Shown: positions 7,568 to 15,725, counted from the first letter of the stretch. The stretch is 15,890 bases of DNA from Obelidium mucronatum (GCA_025765595.1 JAIVFH010000532.1:1-15890); one strand, 5' to 3'. The notes: generated from the sequence alone by a model not told the origin. Program-made: numbers and translations.

Positions 7568-8383
7568 ATGATTGACGCGACAACCAGCGTGACAACCCTC
7601 CGCCGTTCAGCTCGAGCTTCAAAACCAGTCTTGCAATGGACTCCACAGCAAAACGCGCCTCCTCCTCCCAAGCGCAGCAAGAAATCACCACCGGTACCAC
7701 CACAGCCTGATATTCCAGTTTCCGCAATCAACAACAACACCCGCAACAAAGTTCCCACACCAAGACCACCACCAACACCACCACCACCCTGTCCCAGACT
7801 ATCCAAACTCCCAACCGAAATCCTCCAATCAATCATCTCATTTGCTTGCATCCAACACCCAAACAATCTCCTCAGATTAATGGGTGTGTGTTCCTCCTTC
7901 AACCAAAACATCAAATCCCACCCCCTCTGGCGCCACTTTATCATCAAATGGAAACTCAAGTATACTGAACCGAAACGCTTTGGCCGCGACTACCACAAGA
8001 AATGGAGACACGATGTTATCATTCGCGCGAAAAAAATTTGCGAGCAGTGTCGTTGCAGCGATAGCTCTGCTTTCAAAATGGGGAGACACGAATCGGATAC
8101 TTACCGCGTTCGCCTTTGTGATGATTGCTTCAGTGATGGATTCCAAGCGTTCAAGAACCGTCATGGAAAAAAGAGGCAGTATACAATGTATGCCAAGGAA
8201 ACCATGATTCAGAAAGAAAGTCTCGCTTGCATTGGGAAATGTGGGAAAGCCTTGTTGCAAAAGAATATTGGGTTTGAAGTCACAAGTCACCGTGGAAAGT
8301 ATACCTACTCCACTTACCATTACCCAAAGAACCAAGTTTTTATGCTTAGTGATTACATGAGTTTGGTTGAATACGAATTTTGA
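7568..8383 (+). CDS. F-box-like protein with C-terminal Cys-pair domain (copy 2)
   Basis: 271 residues, intronless. I chose the Met at 7568, because the paralogue at 6492 aligns from that point; an in-frame ATG at 7538 would add 10 residues. Residues 1-75 are basic and proline-rich (a run of Pro at about 65-75). Residues 80-125 resemble an F-box: LPTEILQSIISF, then LLRLMGVCSSFN and HPLWR. Residues 158-187 hold CEQC and CDDC, a CX2C-X22-CX2C arrangement enclosing GRHESDTYRVRLC, which looks like a small zinc-binding fold. The end is rich in Tyr and charged residues. Known: F-box proteins link substrates to SCF ubiquitin ligases through Skp1. Inferred: the C-terminal domain would be the substrate-binding part. 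I do not recognise that domain. An 18-A run follows the stop codon directly. Confidence 0.75.
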   Translation: MIDATTSVTTLRRSARASKPVLQWTPQQNAPPPPKRSKKSPPVPPQPDIPVSAINNNTRNKVPTPRPPPTPPPPCPRLSKLPTEILQSIISFACIQHPNNLLRLMGVCSSFNQNIKSHPLWRHFIIKWKLKYTEPKRFGRDYHKKWRHDVIIRAKKICEQCRCSDSSAFKMGRHESDTYRVRLCDDCFSDGFQAFKNRHGKKRQYTMYAKETMIQKESLACIGKCGKALLQKNIGFEVTSHRGKYTYSTYHYPKNQVFMLSDYMSLVEYEF

Positions 8384-8400
8384 AAAAAAAAAAAAAAAAA
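8383..8400 (+). repeat. 18-base A run directly after the F-box stop codon
   Basis: The A of the TGA stop begins an uninterrupted run of 18 A. It could be a simple repeat or the remains of a retroposed poly(A) tail. The absence of a 3' UTR argues against an ordinary retrocopy. Confidence 0.6.
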
Positions 8401-8437
8401 CATCCTTACGTCTCAAAAGAATAAATACTGTTAAACA

Positions 8438-8550
8438 CTGGGCTCTTTAAACAAATTGATGTTGTGTCAACACAACACTTGGCGCGCTCTGATTATGCCT
8501 TTAACACTGTGGCGCGAGATTGCGACTGTGATTCAAAGCGAGAGATCCAA
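8438..8550 (+). pseudogene. Relic of the DJ-1/PfpI 3' end
   Basis: Begins CTGGGCTCTTTAAACAAA, as does the DJ-1/PfpI gene at 6092, and keeps ACTTGGCGCG and AGATTGCG. Deletions have removed most of the C-terminal codons. It lacks the catalytic Cys region and cannot encode the protein. It now occupies the promoter position of the ADH gene. Confidence 0.75.
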
Positions 8551-8615
8551 TAAACGCTGTCGAAATGAAAGCCGTTGTTCTCGAGCGACCCTTTGTTGTT
8601 TCCATGCGCAATGTA
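8438..8615. repeat. Right copy of the duplicated DJ-1/ADH junction
   Basis: Direct repeat of 6092-6375. Its left part is a decayed piece of the DJ-1/PfpI 3' end (8438-8494, 50 of 57 bases identical, then a deletion of roughly 90 bases). Its right part is the intact ADH start. The two copies flank the F-box pair. Confidence 0.8.
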
Positions 8616-9991
8616 CCCCGGCCCGACGAAACGCAGCTTGGCGTTGACGAGGCGATCGTGCGTGTTGAGCTTGCCGGGTTAGTGGATCCTGCATCAGTCA
8701 ACACGGAGTTTTAACATTTTGCGCGCCAGACTGTGCGGGTCTGACCTGCACTGCTTCCGCGGGGCCGAGCCGCTGCCGCCGGGGCGCGTGACGCTCGGGC
8801 ACGAGTTTGTCGGCGTTGTCGAGGCGCACCGGGCGGCGCCGCACGCGGACAGCCTCGCTGGGCGGCGCGTGGTCGCGGCGTTCACGACGAGCTGCGGCCG
8901 CTGCCGGGCGTGCGCGCGCGGGTTCTCGGCGCGCTGCGCGTCGGCGGGCGCGGCGCTGTTCGGCAGCGCGGCGCTGGCGGGCGCGCAGGCCGAGTTCGTG
9001 CGCGTGCCGAACGCGTCCGGGACGCTCGTCGACACGGCCGCCTTCGCGGGCGTCGGCCGCGCGAGCTGTCTGCTGGCCTGCGACATCCTGCCGACCGGCT
9101 TCTTTGCCGCCCTGCAAGCCCTGACTCACCCCACGCTGGCCGGCGTTTTGCGCGGCGTTTCTCTGCTCGACTACGCGTGGTCGCCGGATGCTGGCGCGGA
9201 TATCGCGACCGTCAAGCCACAGCCCCGGCTGTTGGAGCCTGTTCTCACCTTTGCCGTGGTTGGCTTGGGCCCTGTTGGCATGTGCGCCCTCGTGTCCCTT
9301 GTCGATATTCTTTTGCACCCCACCGAGCCACCCCTACGTCACTCGAATTCGTCCTTGCTTTCAAGGAAAATCCGAATTCTTGTGGTTGATGATGTTGAGC
9401 AGCGAAGAAACTTGGCCATTAGACTTGTCGCCGTCATTCGAGAATCATGTGGCTCGTCCTTTTTACAAAATGCCGAATTCGCTGCTTTGAATGTGTCTGA
9501 GGCTCAAGCGTGGAGTGCTGGAAGGCCATCTGACGACTGTGCGGACGCTGTTCTAGAGGTATGTATACTACATTCACACTCTAGTTTCAAAAGTCATTTC
9601 TGAGATGTTCATGTTCTAGGCTGTCGGAGCGCAAGACTCATTGAAACTTGCATACACTCTTCTCAGGCCTTTTGGAACTATCGCCAGTGTCGGAGTCCAC
9701 ACATCTCCAACGTTCCCACTTACCGGCGACGATTTGTACAACAAGAATGTATCCTTATGTTTTGGAAGATGCCCTGTTCGGTCGATTCTCCCACTTGCCC
9801 TAAAAACACTCAAGCGGCGTCAAGATGTACTGGGTGGAATCAGCAGCGATCCGAAATCGAATGGAATTGGACTGATTGACAGAGTTGTTAGTATCGATCA
9901 AGCTGTGGAAATGTATGATCTCTTTAACCAGAGAAAAGTTGGGAAAGTTCTCTTTCACTTTGATGGAACAAAGCCCATTTCCAAGTTGTAA
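8565..9991 (+). CDS. Zinc-dependent alcohol dehydrogenase family protein (three exons)
   Basis: Exons 8565-8677, 8730-9558 and 9620-9991 give 437 residues. This is longer than typical ADH (350-400) but near the size of some fungal formaldehyde-dehydrogenase-like members. The N-terminal GroES-like domain starts MKAVVLERP. Catalytic zinc ligands are probably Cys40 (CGSDLHC), His62 (LGHEFVG) and Cys155 or Asp156 (ACDILPTG). The structural zinc lobe is Cys93, Cys96, Cys99 and Cys107 (CGRCRACARGFSARC). The Rossmann fold has GLGPVG at 216-221 for NAD(P) binding. The C-terminal half has the family motif VLEAVGAQ..L (spanning intron 2) and FGTIASVGVH. Known: such enzymes oxidise alcohols, polyols or formaldehyde adducts in the cytosol; the substrate cannot be named here. 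Odd: residues about 43-168 are coded almost wholly with G or C in third positions, unlike the rest. The promoter region was once the 3' end of a DJ-1-type gene. Confidence 0.87.
8678..8729 (+). other. ADH intron 1
   Basis: 52 bases, donor GTTAGT, acceptor GCCAG, branch-point-like TTAAC at 8711-8715. It splits a Gly codon (GG|A) and joins VELAG to LCGSDLHC, the conserved ADH N-terminal order. The donor type GTTAG is the same as in the DJ-1/PfpI gene intron. Confidence 0.8.
8745..9115 (+). other. GC-rich block inside ADH exon 2
   Basis: About 370 bases, strongly enriched in G and C (runs such as GCGCGCGCGGG), with nearly every third codon position G or C. The flanking parts of the same gene are of ordinary composition. 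The block covers the catalytic domain from just after intron 1 to about residue 168. The edges are judged by eye. Confidence 0.75.
9559..9619 (+). other. ADH intron 2
   Basis: 61 bases, donor GTATGT, acceptor TTCTAG, phase 0. Removing it joins DAVLE to AVGAQ, the conserved ADH motif. It contains in-frame stops if retained. Confidence 0.8.
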
Positions 9992-10057
9992 ACCACTGAA
10001 AATATACTGCTTGATTTTACACTTACTTTACTACATTTACAAAAAAATCAAAAGATT
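9992..10057. other. Spacer between converging genes
   Basis: 66 bases between the ADH stop (plus strand) and the transporter A stop (minus strand). AT-rich; the two 3' UTRs probably overlap. Confidence 0.5.
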
Positions 10058-11532
10058 TCACTTTCCATCTTCCAACTCTCTCCACTCTTCAACCAAATTA
10101 GTATTCTTAACAAACAAAGAGACAAAAACCGCAAAGCAAATACAGCTAGCAATCATTGGAATTGTAGTCACCCAAAACCACGTGATTCCGTCCCAATCAG
10201 GATACATTGCACCCAAGCCCCAAGAAAGCGCCGCTCCACCGCTCTGTACACCTTTATAGAACCCCGCATATCGCGACAACTTTTCAGAATCATTCGAAAG
10301 AGCTCCAATAAGCCAATACGAATACGTTTGGAAAAACGCATCGTACGCCCCGTAGCTCACATACAATATAAAAGGCCCAATCCATTCCAACGGCTGCTTC
10401 ACGAAATCTCCTTCATGAAGAGTTCTAGTGTTCCAAGAGTATTGGAACACAGCGCCGACCCCCCATACAAGTAAAGTAGAAGAGGAAAGAATGATGGCGC
10501 CCATCCATGCGCGCTTGATGCGATTCTGTCGCGGGTTGTCGAGAAACATGTTCCCCAGAATCCAGGAACCTGCCATTTGGGATGTCCAGTAGAAAATGTT
10601 GTTGAAGGCACATGTTCGCGTGTCAAAATAGGCTTGTACATTGCCGAATTGGTAAGTGTAGAACCAGTTGGATGAAAGACATGGAACAAACTATAAAAAC
10701 TATTAGTAAGGAAAATAAAGAAAGAAATGAATCATCGTCTACTCACAAGAACAATCATTGCCGGATCTATAAAGAGCCTCAAGATGCCCACAAACTCTCT
10801 CGAAACATTGGTTGGTGGTGACTGAACTTGAGAATGATCCTCCCGAATAACCCGCGACGGCGACACAATCAACAAGGCAGCCGCCGACCCACACGCCATC
10901 AATCCAATAAAGATAATATACAAGCTGTTACTAGCCGGATTGGTTCCAGAATTATACGATTCCCCCAACGCAATCACAGACCCCAAGACAGTACCCAAAT
11001 TAAAAATAACCCAAAACTTTGCAAAATAAGTTCCCTTTTGAGATTCAGTTGGGTACGTCATTACGATTTGCCCTTGTGCTGCCCACAACATGCCTGCACC
11101 TATTCCCAAAACACCACCCGCAGCAACGGCAAATGCACCCGTGGCTTCTGGAACGAGAACAACAGTCTTTGGGATGATGAAGGTTCCAGTGGAGTTGGAG
11201 ATTGTGACGACGGTTTCAACAGTGTATTGAGTTAAATGGATCACGTATTGCGATGCCGCGTATATTGCATACGTGGATCCACCAACAACGAGGAGAACGC
11301 GAGGACCAAGCAAGTTATTTAAACCGCCAGCAATTAGCCCCATGAGCGCGAAGCAGGCGTAGAGGGCTGCGTTTTGCTGGTACTTGAGGTTGGCTTGTGT
11401 AAGGTTATCCGTGCTTAACGAGTTCAAAGCATTGAACATGCCGGGACAGAGGAAGCACACCAGTGCTACTACGTAAACTTGTGTTTGTGCGTTATTGATG
11501 GTTTCCAGAAACCCTTTTGTATTTAGGTTCAT
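10058..11532 (-). CDS. UNC93-like (DUF895) membrane transporter A
   Basis: Two exons (11532-10747 and 10690-10058) give 472 residues. I chose the Met at 11532 because it aligns with the starts of the two paralogues; the frame is open up to 11703, but those 57 residues have no counterpart. About 11-12 hydrophobic segments are spread along the protein. Conserved family segments include FLCPGMFNALNSL, GGLNNLLGPR, GMLWAAQGQIVMTYPTESQKGT, SSNWFYTYQFG and LSRYAGFYKG. Known: fungal DUF895 proteins belong to the major facilitator superfamily and are related to UNC93; substrates are mostly unknown. It is the most divergent of the three, with a longer Thr/Val-rich stretch around residues 95-125. Its 3' end converges on the ADH gene with 66 bases between the stops. 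Confidence 0.88.
10691..10746 (-). other. Intron in UNC93-like gene A
   Basis: 56 bases on the minus strand: donor GTGAGT, branch point TTACTAAT, acceptor TATAG, phase 0. Splicing joins DPAMIVL to FVPCLSSNWF, which aligns exactly with NPAMLTI-LIPCMSSNWF in genes B and C. Confidence 0.88.
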
Positions 11533-11949
11533 CTTTGCTTGTGGATGGATGTATGAGGAGACTGGGACGGAGGAACCAAAACAAAAAGAACAGAAACTGA
11601 GGTGCAGGTTTTGATTTTTTTTTTTGAGGGATTCCGATCGGAGATCGCGCAGCAGAAAACTTTTTCGGATGGGTGTCTTTGTTTTCCAATTAACTGCTAA
11701 CAAATGACTTATTAGAAATTACTGCAGTTAATTCCAGCCTTCAGTGATCGCCATTCCAGCCAAGTATCACTTTGTCAGTAGAACTAGCAAGTTCGGGAAG
11801 TCTGTTTTTCAGTCAGCAAAAACGGAAGTAACCAAGTGACAGTATTGGAACAGATAAATTACCAAAAAAACAATTTGGGAACAGACAAATTACAAAATAC
11901 ATATAACACTTTATTTTCTTTTTTTCCAACTTATTTCCCCCCCGGCAAT
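11533..11949. other. Spacer: 5' flank of gene A and 3' flank of gene B
   Basis: 417 bases. On the minus strand, upstream of gene A, there is an A-rich run (forward strand T-run at 11614-11624), a usual feature of fungal promoters. The GTGCCACCC motif of genes B and C is absent. Near 11845-11898 a short imperfect direct repeat, TTGGAACAGATAAATTACC then TTGGGAACAGACAAATTAC, lies beyond the 3' end of gene B. No gene is seen. Confidence 0.45.
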
Positions 11950-13323
11950 TTAGTGAGCCTTGATGGAGCTTCCATGTTCTGGGTTCTCATCAGTAGTATC
12001 CTTCACAAAAGTCTTTGTAAAGAGAGCAAAGAAAATAAGAGAAACAGCACATGGAATAACCATGACCCAGAACTGAGCAGTAGAAGTCAAAGCCTTGTCC
12101 TTTGTGAAAACGAAACCGTTCAAAGCCCAAGAAAGACCACCGGCAGCGGATTGAGTACCCTTGTAGAAACCAGCGTAACGAGACAAGGTCTCAGAGTCGT
12201 TGGAAATAGCACCGATAAGGTAGTTGGTAAAGACTTGGAAGAAGGCGTCGTAGAGACCGTAACAAATGTACAAAATGAAGGGTCCAATGAAACGGCCAAA
12301 GTCGGTACCGGCATCAATCTTGACAAAGTCCTTGGCAGAGGCAACGTATTCGAAAGCAGCACCACCTCCAAAGAAGGCAATGGTGGTACCAACCATCAAG
12401 TAAACACCGGTCCAGGCACGAGCGGTACGTGTGTACTTGGTGTTGTCCAAGAACATGTTTCCGAGAACCCAGGCACCAGCGGCTTGTCCGAGCCAGTAAA
12501 AGATGGCCTTGAGACCGTTGGTACGACCAGAAAAGTATCCCCCGAATGGTCCGAATTGGTAAGTGTAGAACCAGTTGGAGGACATGCATGGAATCAAGAT
12601 GGTCAACATGGCTGGGTTTCCAAAGAGTTTGAGGATTTCAACAAACTCACGGAGGACATTGGTTGGTGGAGTTTCGACTTGGGTTTGGTCTTCACGAATA
12701 ATGGTACCAGGTGGTTGAATAAGGAAGGCGACAACGGATCCACAGGCCATGAGAATGATAAAGATCAAGTACATGGCATCGTTCATGGCGTAACCTTCTG
12801 GACCAGCACCCCATGAGAGAATTGTTCCGATAGTGTTACCGAGCACAGCACCCAAGTTGAAGATAACCCAGAAGGTAGCAAAGAAAGTTCCCTTTTGGGA
12901 TTCAGTTGGGTAGGTCAAACAGATCTGACCTTGGGCGGCCCAGAGCATACCGGCACAGAGACCAATGTAAGCACCAGAGAAGATGGAGAAAGTGTTGGCG
13001 GCGTCAGTGATTGGGTCTTTTCCAGTTGGACCCTGAACCTTGAAAATGTTGTATTGGGCAGCGGCATAGATTGCATAACCAGTACCACCAATCGCCGCAA
13101 GAATACGTGGACCGAGAATGTTGTTAAGACCACCCGCAAGCAGGCCCATGATGGCGAAACAGAAGTACAAGGCAGCGTTCTGTTTGTCCTTGACTTCTTG
13201 AGCGTCAGGACCGGCTGTCGGCAAGGAGTTCAAGGCGTTGAACATTCCCGGACACAGGAAACATACGAAAGAAATAACGTAGACTTGAGTACGGGCCTGG
13301 TTGAGAGTATCAAAGAAACCCAT
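11950..13323 (-). CDS. UNC93-like (DUF895) membrane transporter B
   Basis: 457 residues, intronless. I chose the Met at 13323 (MGFFDTLNQ), because gene C begins with the same residues; the in-frame extension to 13392 would run across the TATA box. It has about 12 hydrophobic segments, with GMLWAAQGQI at 125-134, TYPTESQKGT at 137-146, CMSSNWFYTYQFGPF at 246-260, and GAISNDSETLSRYAGFYKG at 371-389. The C terminus is short and polar. Codons are strongly biased (AAG, GGT, TCC, GCC), which suggests high expression. Known: the family are MFS-type integral membrane proteins. Inferred: plasma or vacuolar membrane, substrate unknown. It is very close to gene C and arose by tandem duplication. Confidence 0.9.
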   Translation of the reverse strand: MGFFDTLNQARTQVYVISFVCFLCPGMFNALNSLPTAGPDAQEVKDKQNAALYFCFAIMGLLAGGLNNILGPRILAAIGGTGYAIYAAAQYNIFKVQGPTGKDPITDAANTFSIFSGAYIGLCAGMLWAAQGQICLTYPTESQKGTFFATFWVIFNLGAVLGNTIGTILSWGAGPEGYAMNDAMYLIFIILMACGSVVAFLIQPPGTIIREDQTQVETPPTNVLREFVEILKLFGNPAMLTILIPCMSSNWFYTYQFGPFGGYFSGRTNGLKAIFYWLGQAAGAWVLGNMFLDNTKYTRTARAWTGVYLMVGTTIAFFGGGAAFEYVASAKDFVKIDAGTDFGRFIGPFILYICYGLYDAFFQVFTNYLIGAISNDSETLSRYAGFYKGTQSAAGGLSWALNGFVFTKDKALTSTAQFWVMVIPCAVSLIFFALFTKTFVKDTTDENPEHGSSIKAH

Positions 13324-13828
13324 ATTTTGTTTGTTTTTTGTTGTTCTTATTTTAGCTGAAAAGGCAAACTTTATAGTCATTTTGGGTGGCACAGTGAAAC
13401 AAACGTAAATTATTTTAGGAGGCGTTGATAAAATTCTGCTCTTGACTTTGTTTCAAGTTCGAGCCATCTTTTCTTATCAGTCAACATGTGTCACGGTTGT
13501 ACTGTGTTTGTGCGTCTCAGTGTCCCACTGCAAGTTTGATGGCATAATCAGAAGTATTCTGTCGTAAACTGAACCGTCGTCACTATTGATTCATTCAGTA
13601 GAGCAGATGTAGTGTTTCAGAGTGCCACTGCAAAAACAAGTACCGCAGATCTTTCTTGGCTTGTCAAAAAGCGAACCGTCTTTTAATTTTCAAATAATTA
13701 ATAATTAAATGAATTAAAAATACCGATACTTATTTATTTCAGATTTCGTTATATAAACATGCAGCGTCCAATAAAAATAAGAGTGTTGTTTTTTTTTGTA
13801 ACCCCCAACAAACCCAAAAATAGATTAT
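13324..13828. other. Spacer: promoter of gene B and 3' flank of gene C
   Basis: 505 bases. Besides the promoter module at 13369-13392 it holds a degenerate direct repeat about 100 bases apart: CAG-TGTCCCACTGCAA near 13518 and CAGAGTGCCACTGCAA near 13618, each followed by GAACCGTC (13571 and 13673). A very AT-rich stretch lies at 13681-13745. No gene is seen. Confidence 0.45.
13369..13392 (-). promoter_or_regulatory. Core promoter module of gene B
   Basis: The minus strand reads GTGCCACCC (13384-13392), 8 bases, then TATAAAG (13369-13375). The TATA box lies about 50 bases before the ATG. Gene C has the same motif, spacing and TATA box. Confidence 0.7.
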
Positions 13829-15223
13829 TTAGTGCGCAGACACAAACTTGCTGGAAGAACCCAACTCAGTGTTGCCAGATTCATCCGTTGTATCCTTCAC
13901 AAAAAACTTTGTGTACAATGCAAAGAAGATTACAGAGACAAGACATGGTGTAACCATGATCCAGAACTGCGCACGAGAAGTAAGTTTGTTTCCCTTGTCG
14001 GCTGTGAATACGAAACCGTTCAGAGCCCAAGAGAGACCACCAGCAGCGGATTGAGTTCCCTTGTAGAATCCAGCGTATCGAGAGAGCGTCTCAGAGTCGT
14101 TGGAAATGGCTCCGATAAGGTAGTTGGTGAACACCTGGAAGAAGGCGTCGTAAAGACCGTAGCAGATGTAGAGAAGGAATGGTCCAAAGAAAGCTCCAAA
14201 GTTGTCACCTGCATCAATCTTGGAGAAGTCGCTTGAGGAAGCGCGGTACTCGAAAGCAGCACCACCAGCAAAGAAGGCCAAAGTAGTTCCCGCCATCAAA
14301 TAAACTCCAGTCCAAGCACGAGTGGTACGTGGATACTTGGTGTTGTCCAAGAACATGTTTCCGAGAACCCAAGCTCCAGCGGCTTGAGCCAACCAGTAGA
14401 AGATAGCCTTAAGTCCAGAGGTACGGCCTGAGAAATAGTCACCGAATGGACCGAACTGGTAAGTGTAGAACCAGTTGGAGGACATGCATGGAATCAAAAT
14501 AGTCAACATGGCTGGGTTTCCAAAGAGCTTGAGGATTTCAACAAACTCGCGAAGAACGTTGGTTGGTGGAGTTTCGACTTGGGTTTGGTCTTCACGAATA
14601 ATAGTTCCTGGTGGTTGAATAAGCATCGCAACGATTGAACCACAAGCCATAAGGACAATGAAGATCAAGTACATCGCGTCGTTCATGGCATAACCTCCTG
14701 GACCAGCACCCCAGGAAAGAGCAGTACCAATGGTGTTACCGAGCACGGCTCCCAAGTTGAAGATAACCCAGAAGGTAGCGAAGAATGTTCCCTTTTGGGA
14801 TTCAGTTGGGTAGGTCAAACAGATTTGACCTTGAGCGGCCCAGAGCATACCGGCACAAAGACCAATGTAAGCACCAGAGAAAATGGAGAAAGTGTTTGCA
14901 GAGTCGGGAATGGGAGCCTTTCCATCGCCGTTCTGGGCTTTAAAGACATTGTACTGAGCAGCCGCGTAAATAGCGTATCCAGTTCCTCCAATAGCAGCAA
15001 GGATACGAGGACCGAGAATGTTGTTAAGTCCACCAGCAAGAAGACCCATAATAGCGAAACAAAGGTACAAGGCAGCGTTCTGCTTATCCTTGACTTCTTG
15101 GGCTGAAGGTCCAGATGTTGGAAGCGAGTTCAACGCATTGAACATTCCTGGACACAGGAAACACACGAAGGAGATGACGTAGACTTGAGTTCTGGCTTGA
15201 TTCAGAGTATCAAAGAAGCCCAT
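13829..15223 (-). CDS. UNC93-like (DUF895) membrane transporter C
   Basis: 464 residues, intronless, from the Met at 15223 (MGFFDTLNQARTQ). It is nearly collinear with gene B; differences gather in the loop around residues 95-108, the loop near residue 330 and the C-terminal tail, which is 7 residues longer and ends in SKFVSAH. It has the same run of hydrophobic segments and the same family motifs (GMLWAAQGQI, TYPTESQKGT, LSRYAGFYKG). Strongly biased codons suggest high expression. As in gene B, the function is membrane transport of an unknown substrate, judged from the family alone. It has its own copy of the shared promoter module upstream. Confidence 0.9.
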   Translation of the reverse strand: MGFFDTLNQARTQVYVISFVCFLCPGMFNALNSLPTSGPSAQEVKDKQNAALYLCFAIMGLLAGGLNNILGPRILAAIGGTGYAIYAAAQYNVFKAQNGDGKAPIPDSANTFSIFSGAYIGLCAGMLWAAQGQICLTYPTESQKGTFFATFWVIFNLGAVLGNTIGTALSWGAGPGGYAMNDAMYLIFIVLMACGSIVAMLIQPPGTIIREDQTQVETPPTNVLREFVEILKLFGNPAMLTILIPCMSSNWFYTYQFGPFGDYFSGRTSGLKAIFYWLAQAAGAWVLGNMFLDNTKYPRTTRAWTGVYLMAGTTLAFFAGGAAFEYRASSSDFSKIDAGDNFGAFFGPFLLYICYGLYDAFFQVFTNYLIGAISNDSETLSRYAGFYKGTQSAAGGLSWALNGFVFTADKGNKLTSRAQFWIMVTPCLVSVIFFALYTKFFVKDTTDESGNTELGSSSKFVSAH

Positions 15224-15278
15224 GTTGTAGTGATTGTTTTTGAAGTTGATGGCTTTTCCTAAAGAGGCGACACCATTA

Positions 15279-15302
15279 TTTTATATTGATCCAGGGTGGC
15301 AC
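15279..15302 (-). promoter_or_regulatory. Core promoter module of gene C
   Basis: The minus strand reads GTGCCACCC (15294-15302), 8 bases, then TATAAAA (15279-15285), about 60 bases before the ATG. The spacing is identical to that in gene B although the 8-base spacers differ in sequence. Confidence 0.7.
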
Positions 15303-15362
15303 TTTTTGGTCATTATAAAGCGTCTTGTATAGACACAACGTTACTCATTTCACCATGGCAAT

Positions 15363-15371
15363 GGGTGGCAC
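15363..15371 (-). promoter_or_regulatory. Second upstream GTGCCACCC motif of gene C
   Basis: An exact copy of the 9-base motif, 69 bases further upstream than the promoter-proximal one. No TATA box follows at 8 bases. It may be an additional activator site. Confidence 0.5.
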
Positions 15372-15725
15372 TAGACCTCCTCCCGCTTGTTTTTGGTCTT
15401 TTTTCGCTTGTTTGCCGATTTCCATAATTGCATTTTAAGGATGGCTTTTTCAGTGCATTGTGATGCTTTTGGTTTGTCACGGAAAGCCATATAGTGGTAT
15501 TGAACACAAAAGAGCTGACTAAAAAGCAACACAATGCTTCTGTTGATTTGCTTAACTTGGCGATTCTCAAAAGCAGTTGCCGGTGCATCGCTTTGGAAAT
15601 TAACCATAAGCCAACGGTCGAAACTTTCAGATTATCAGAAGTGACAGTTACTGAATATTCTCACCAAGAACGTCAATTGAATAAATAGTTCTTGTACAAA
15701 AAAATACAATTGATCGCACTGAATC
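15372..15725. other. Region upstream of gene C with no supported gene
   Basis: 354 bases. A plus-strand frame is open from about 15462 to the TAG at 15686-15688, but it has no good ATG or recognisable motif. It is in the same frame as the possible GRF finger that follows, separated by that stop, so it may be an upstream exon or chance. Confidence 0.3.

Noticed and set aside
7568..8400. F-box copy 2 as a classical processed retrocopy
   Set aside because: It has the A run and no introns, but there is no 3' UTR before the A run, no target duplication was found, and the paralogue beside it is also intronless.
8698..9318. 206-codon open frame on the minus strand across the GC-rich block
   Set aside because: GC-rich DNA has few stop codons in any frame. 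The product is an Arg/Ala-rich string, while the plus strand encodes ADH with all expected zinc ligands.
11533..11703. N-terminal extension of transporter A
   Set aside because: The frame is open, but the 57 extra residues are Lys/Ser-rich with an A-run, absent from both paralogues, and precede the conserved start.
11836..12816. 326-codon open frame on the plus strand opposite transporter B
   Set aside because: It is antisense to a clear transporter gene. Strong codon bias in that gene removes stop codons on the opposite strand, and the translation is low-complexity without any motif. The shorter open frames opposite genes B and C have the same cause.
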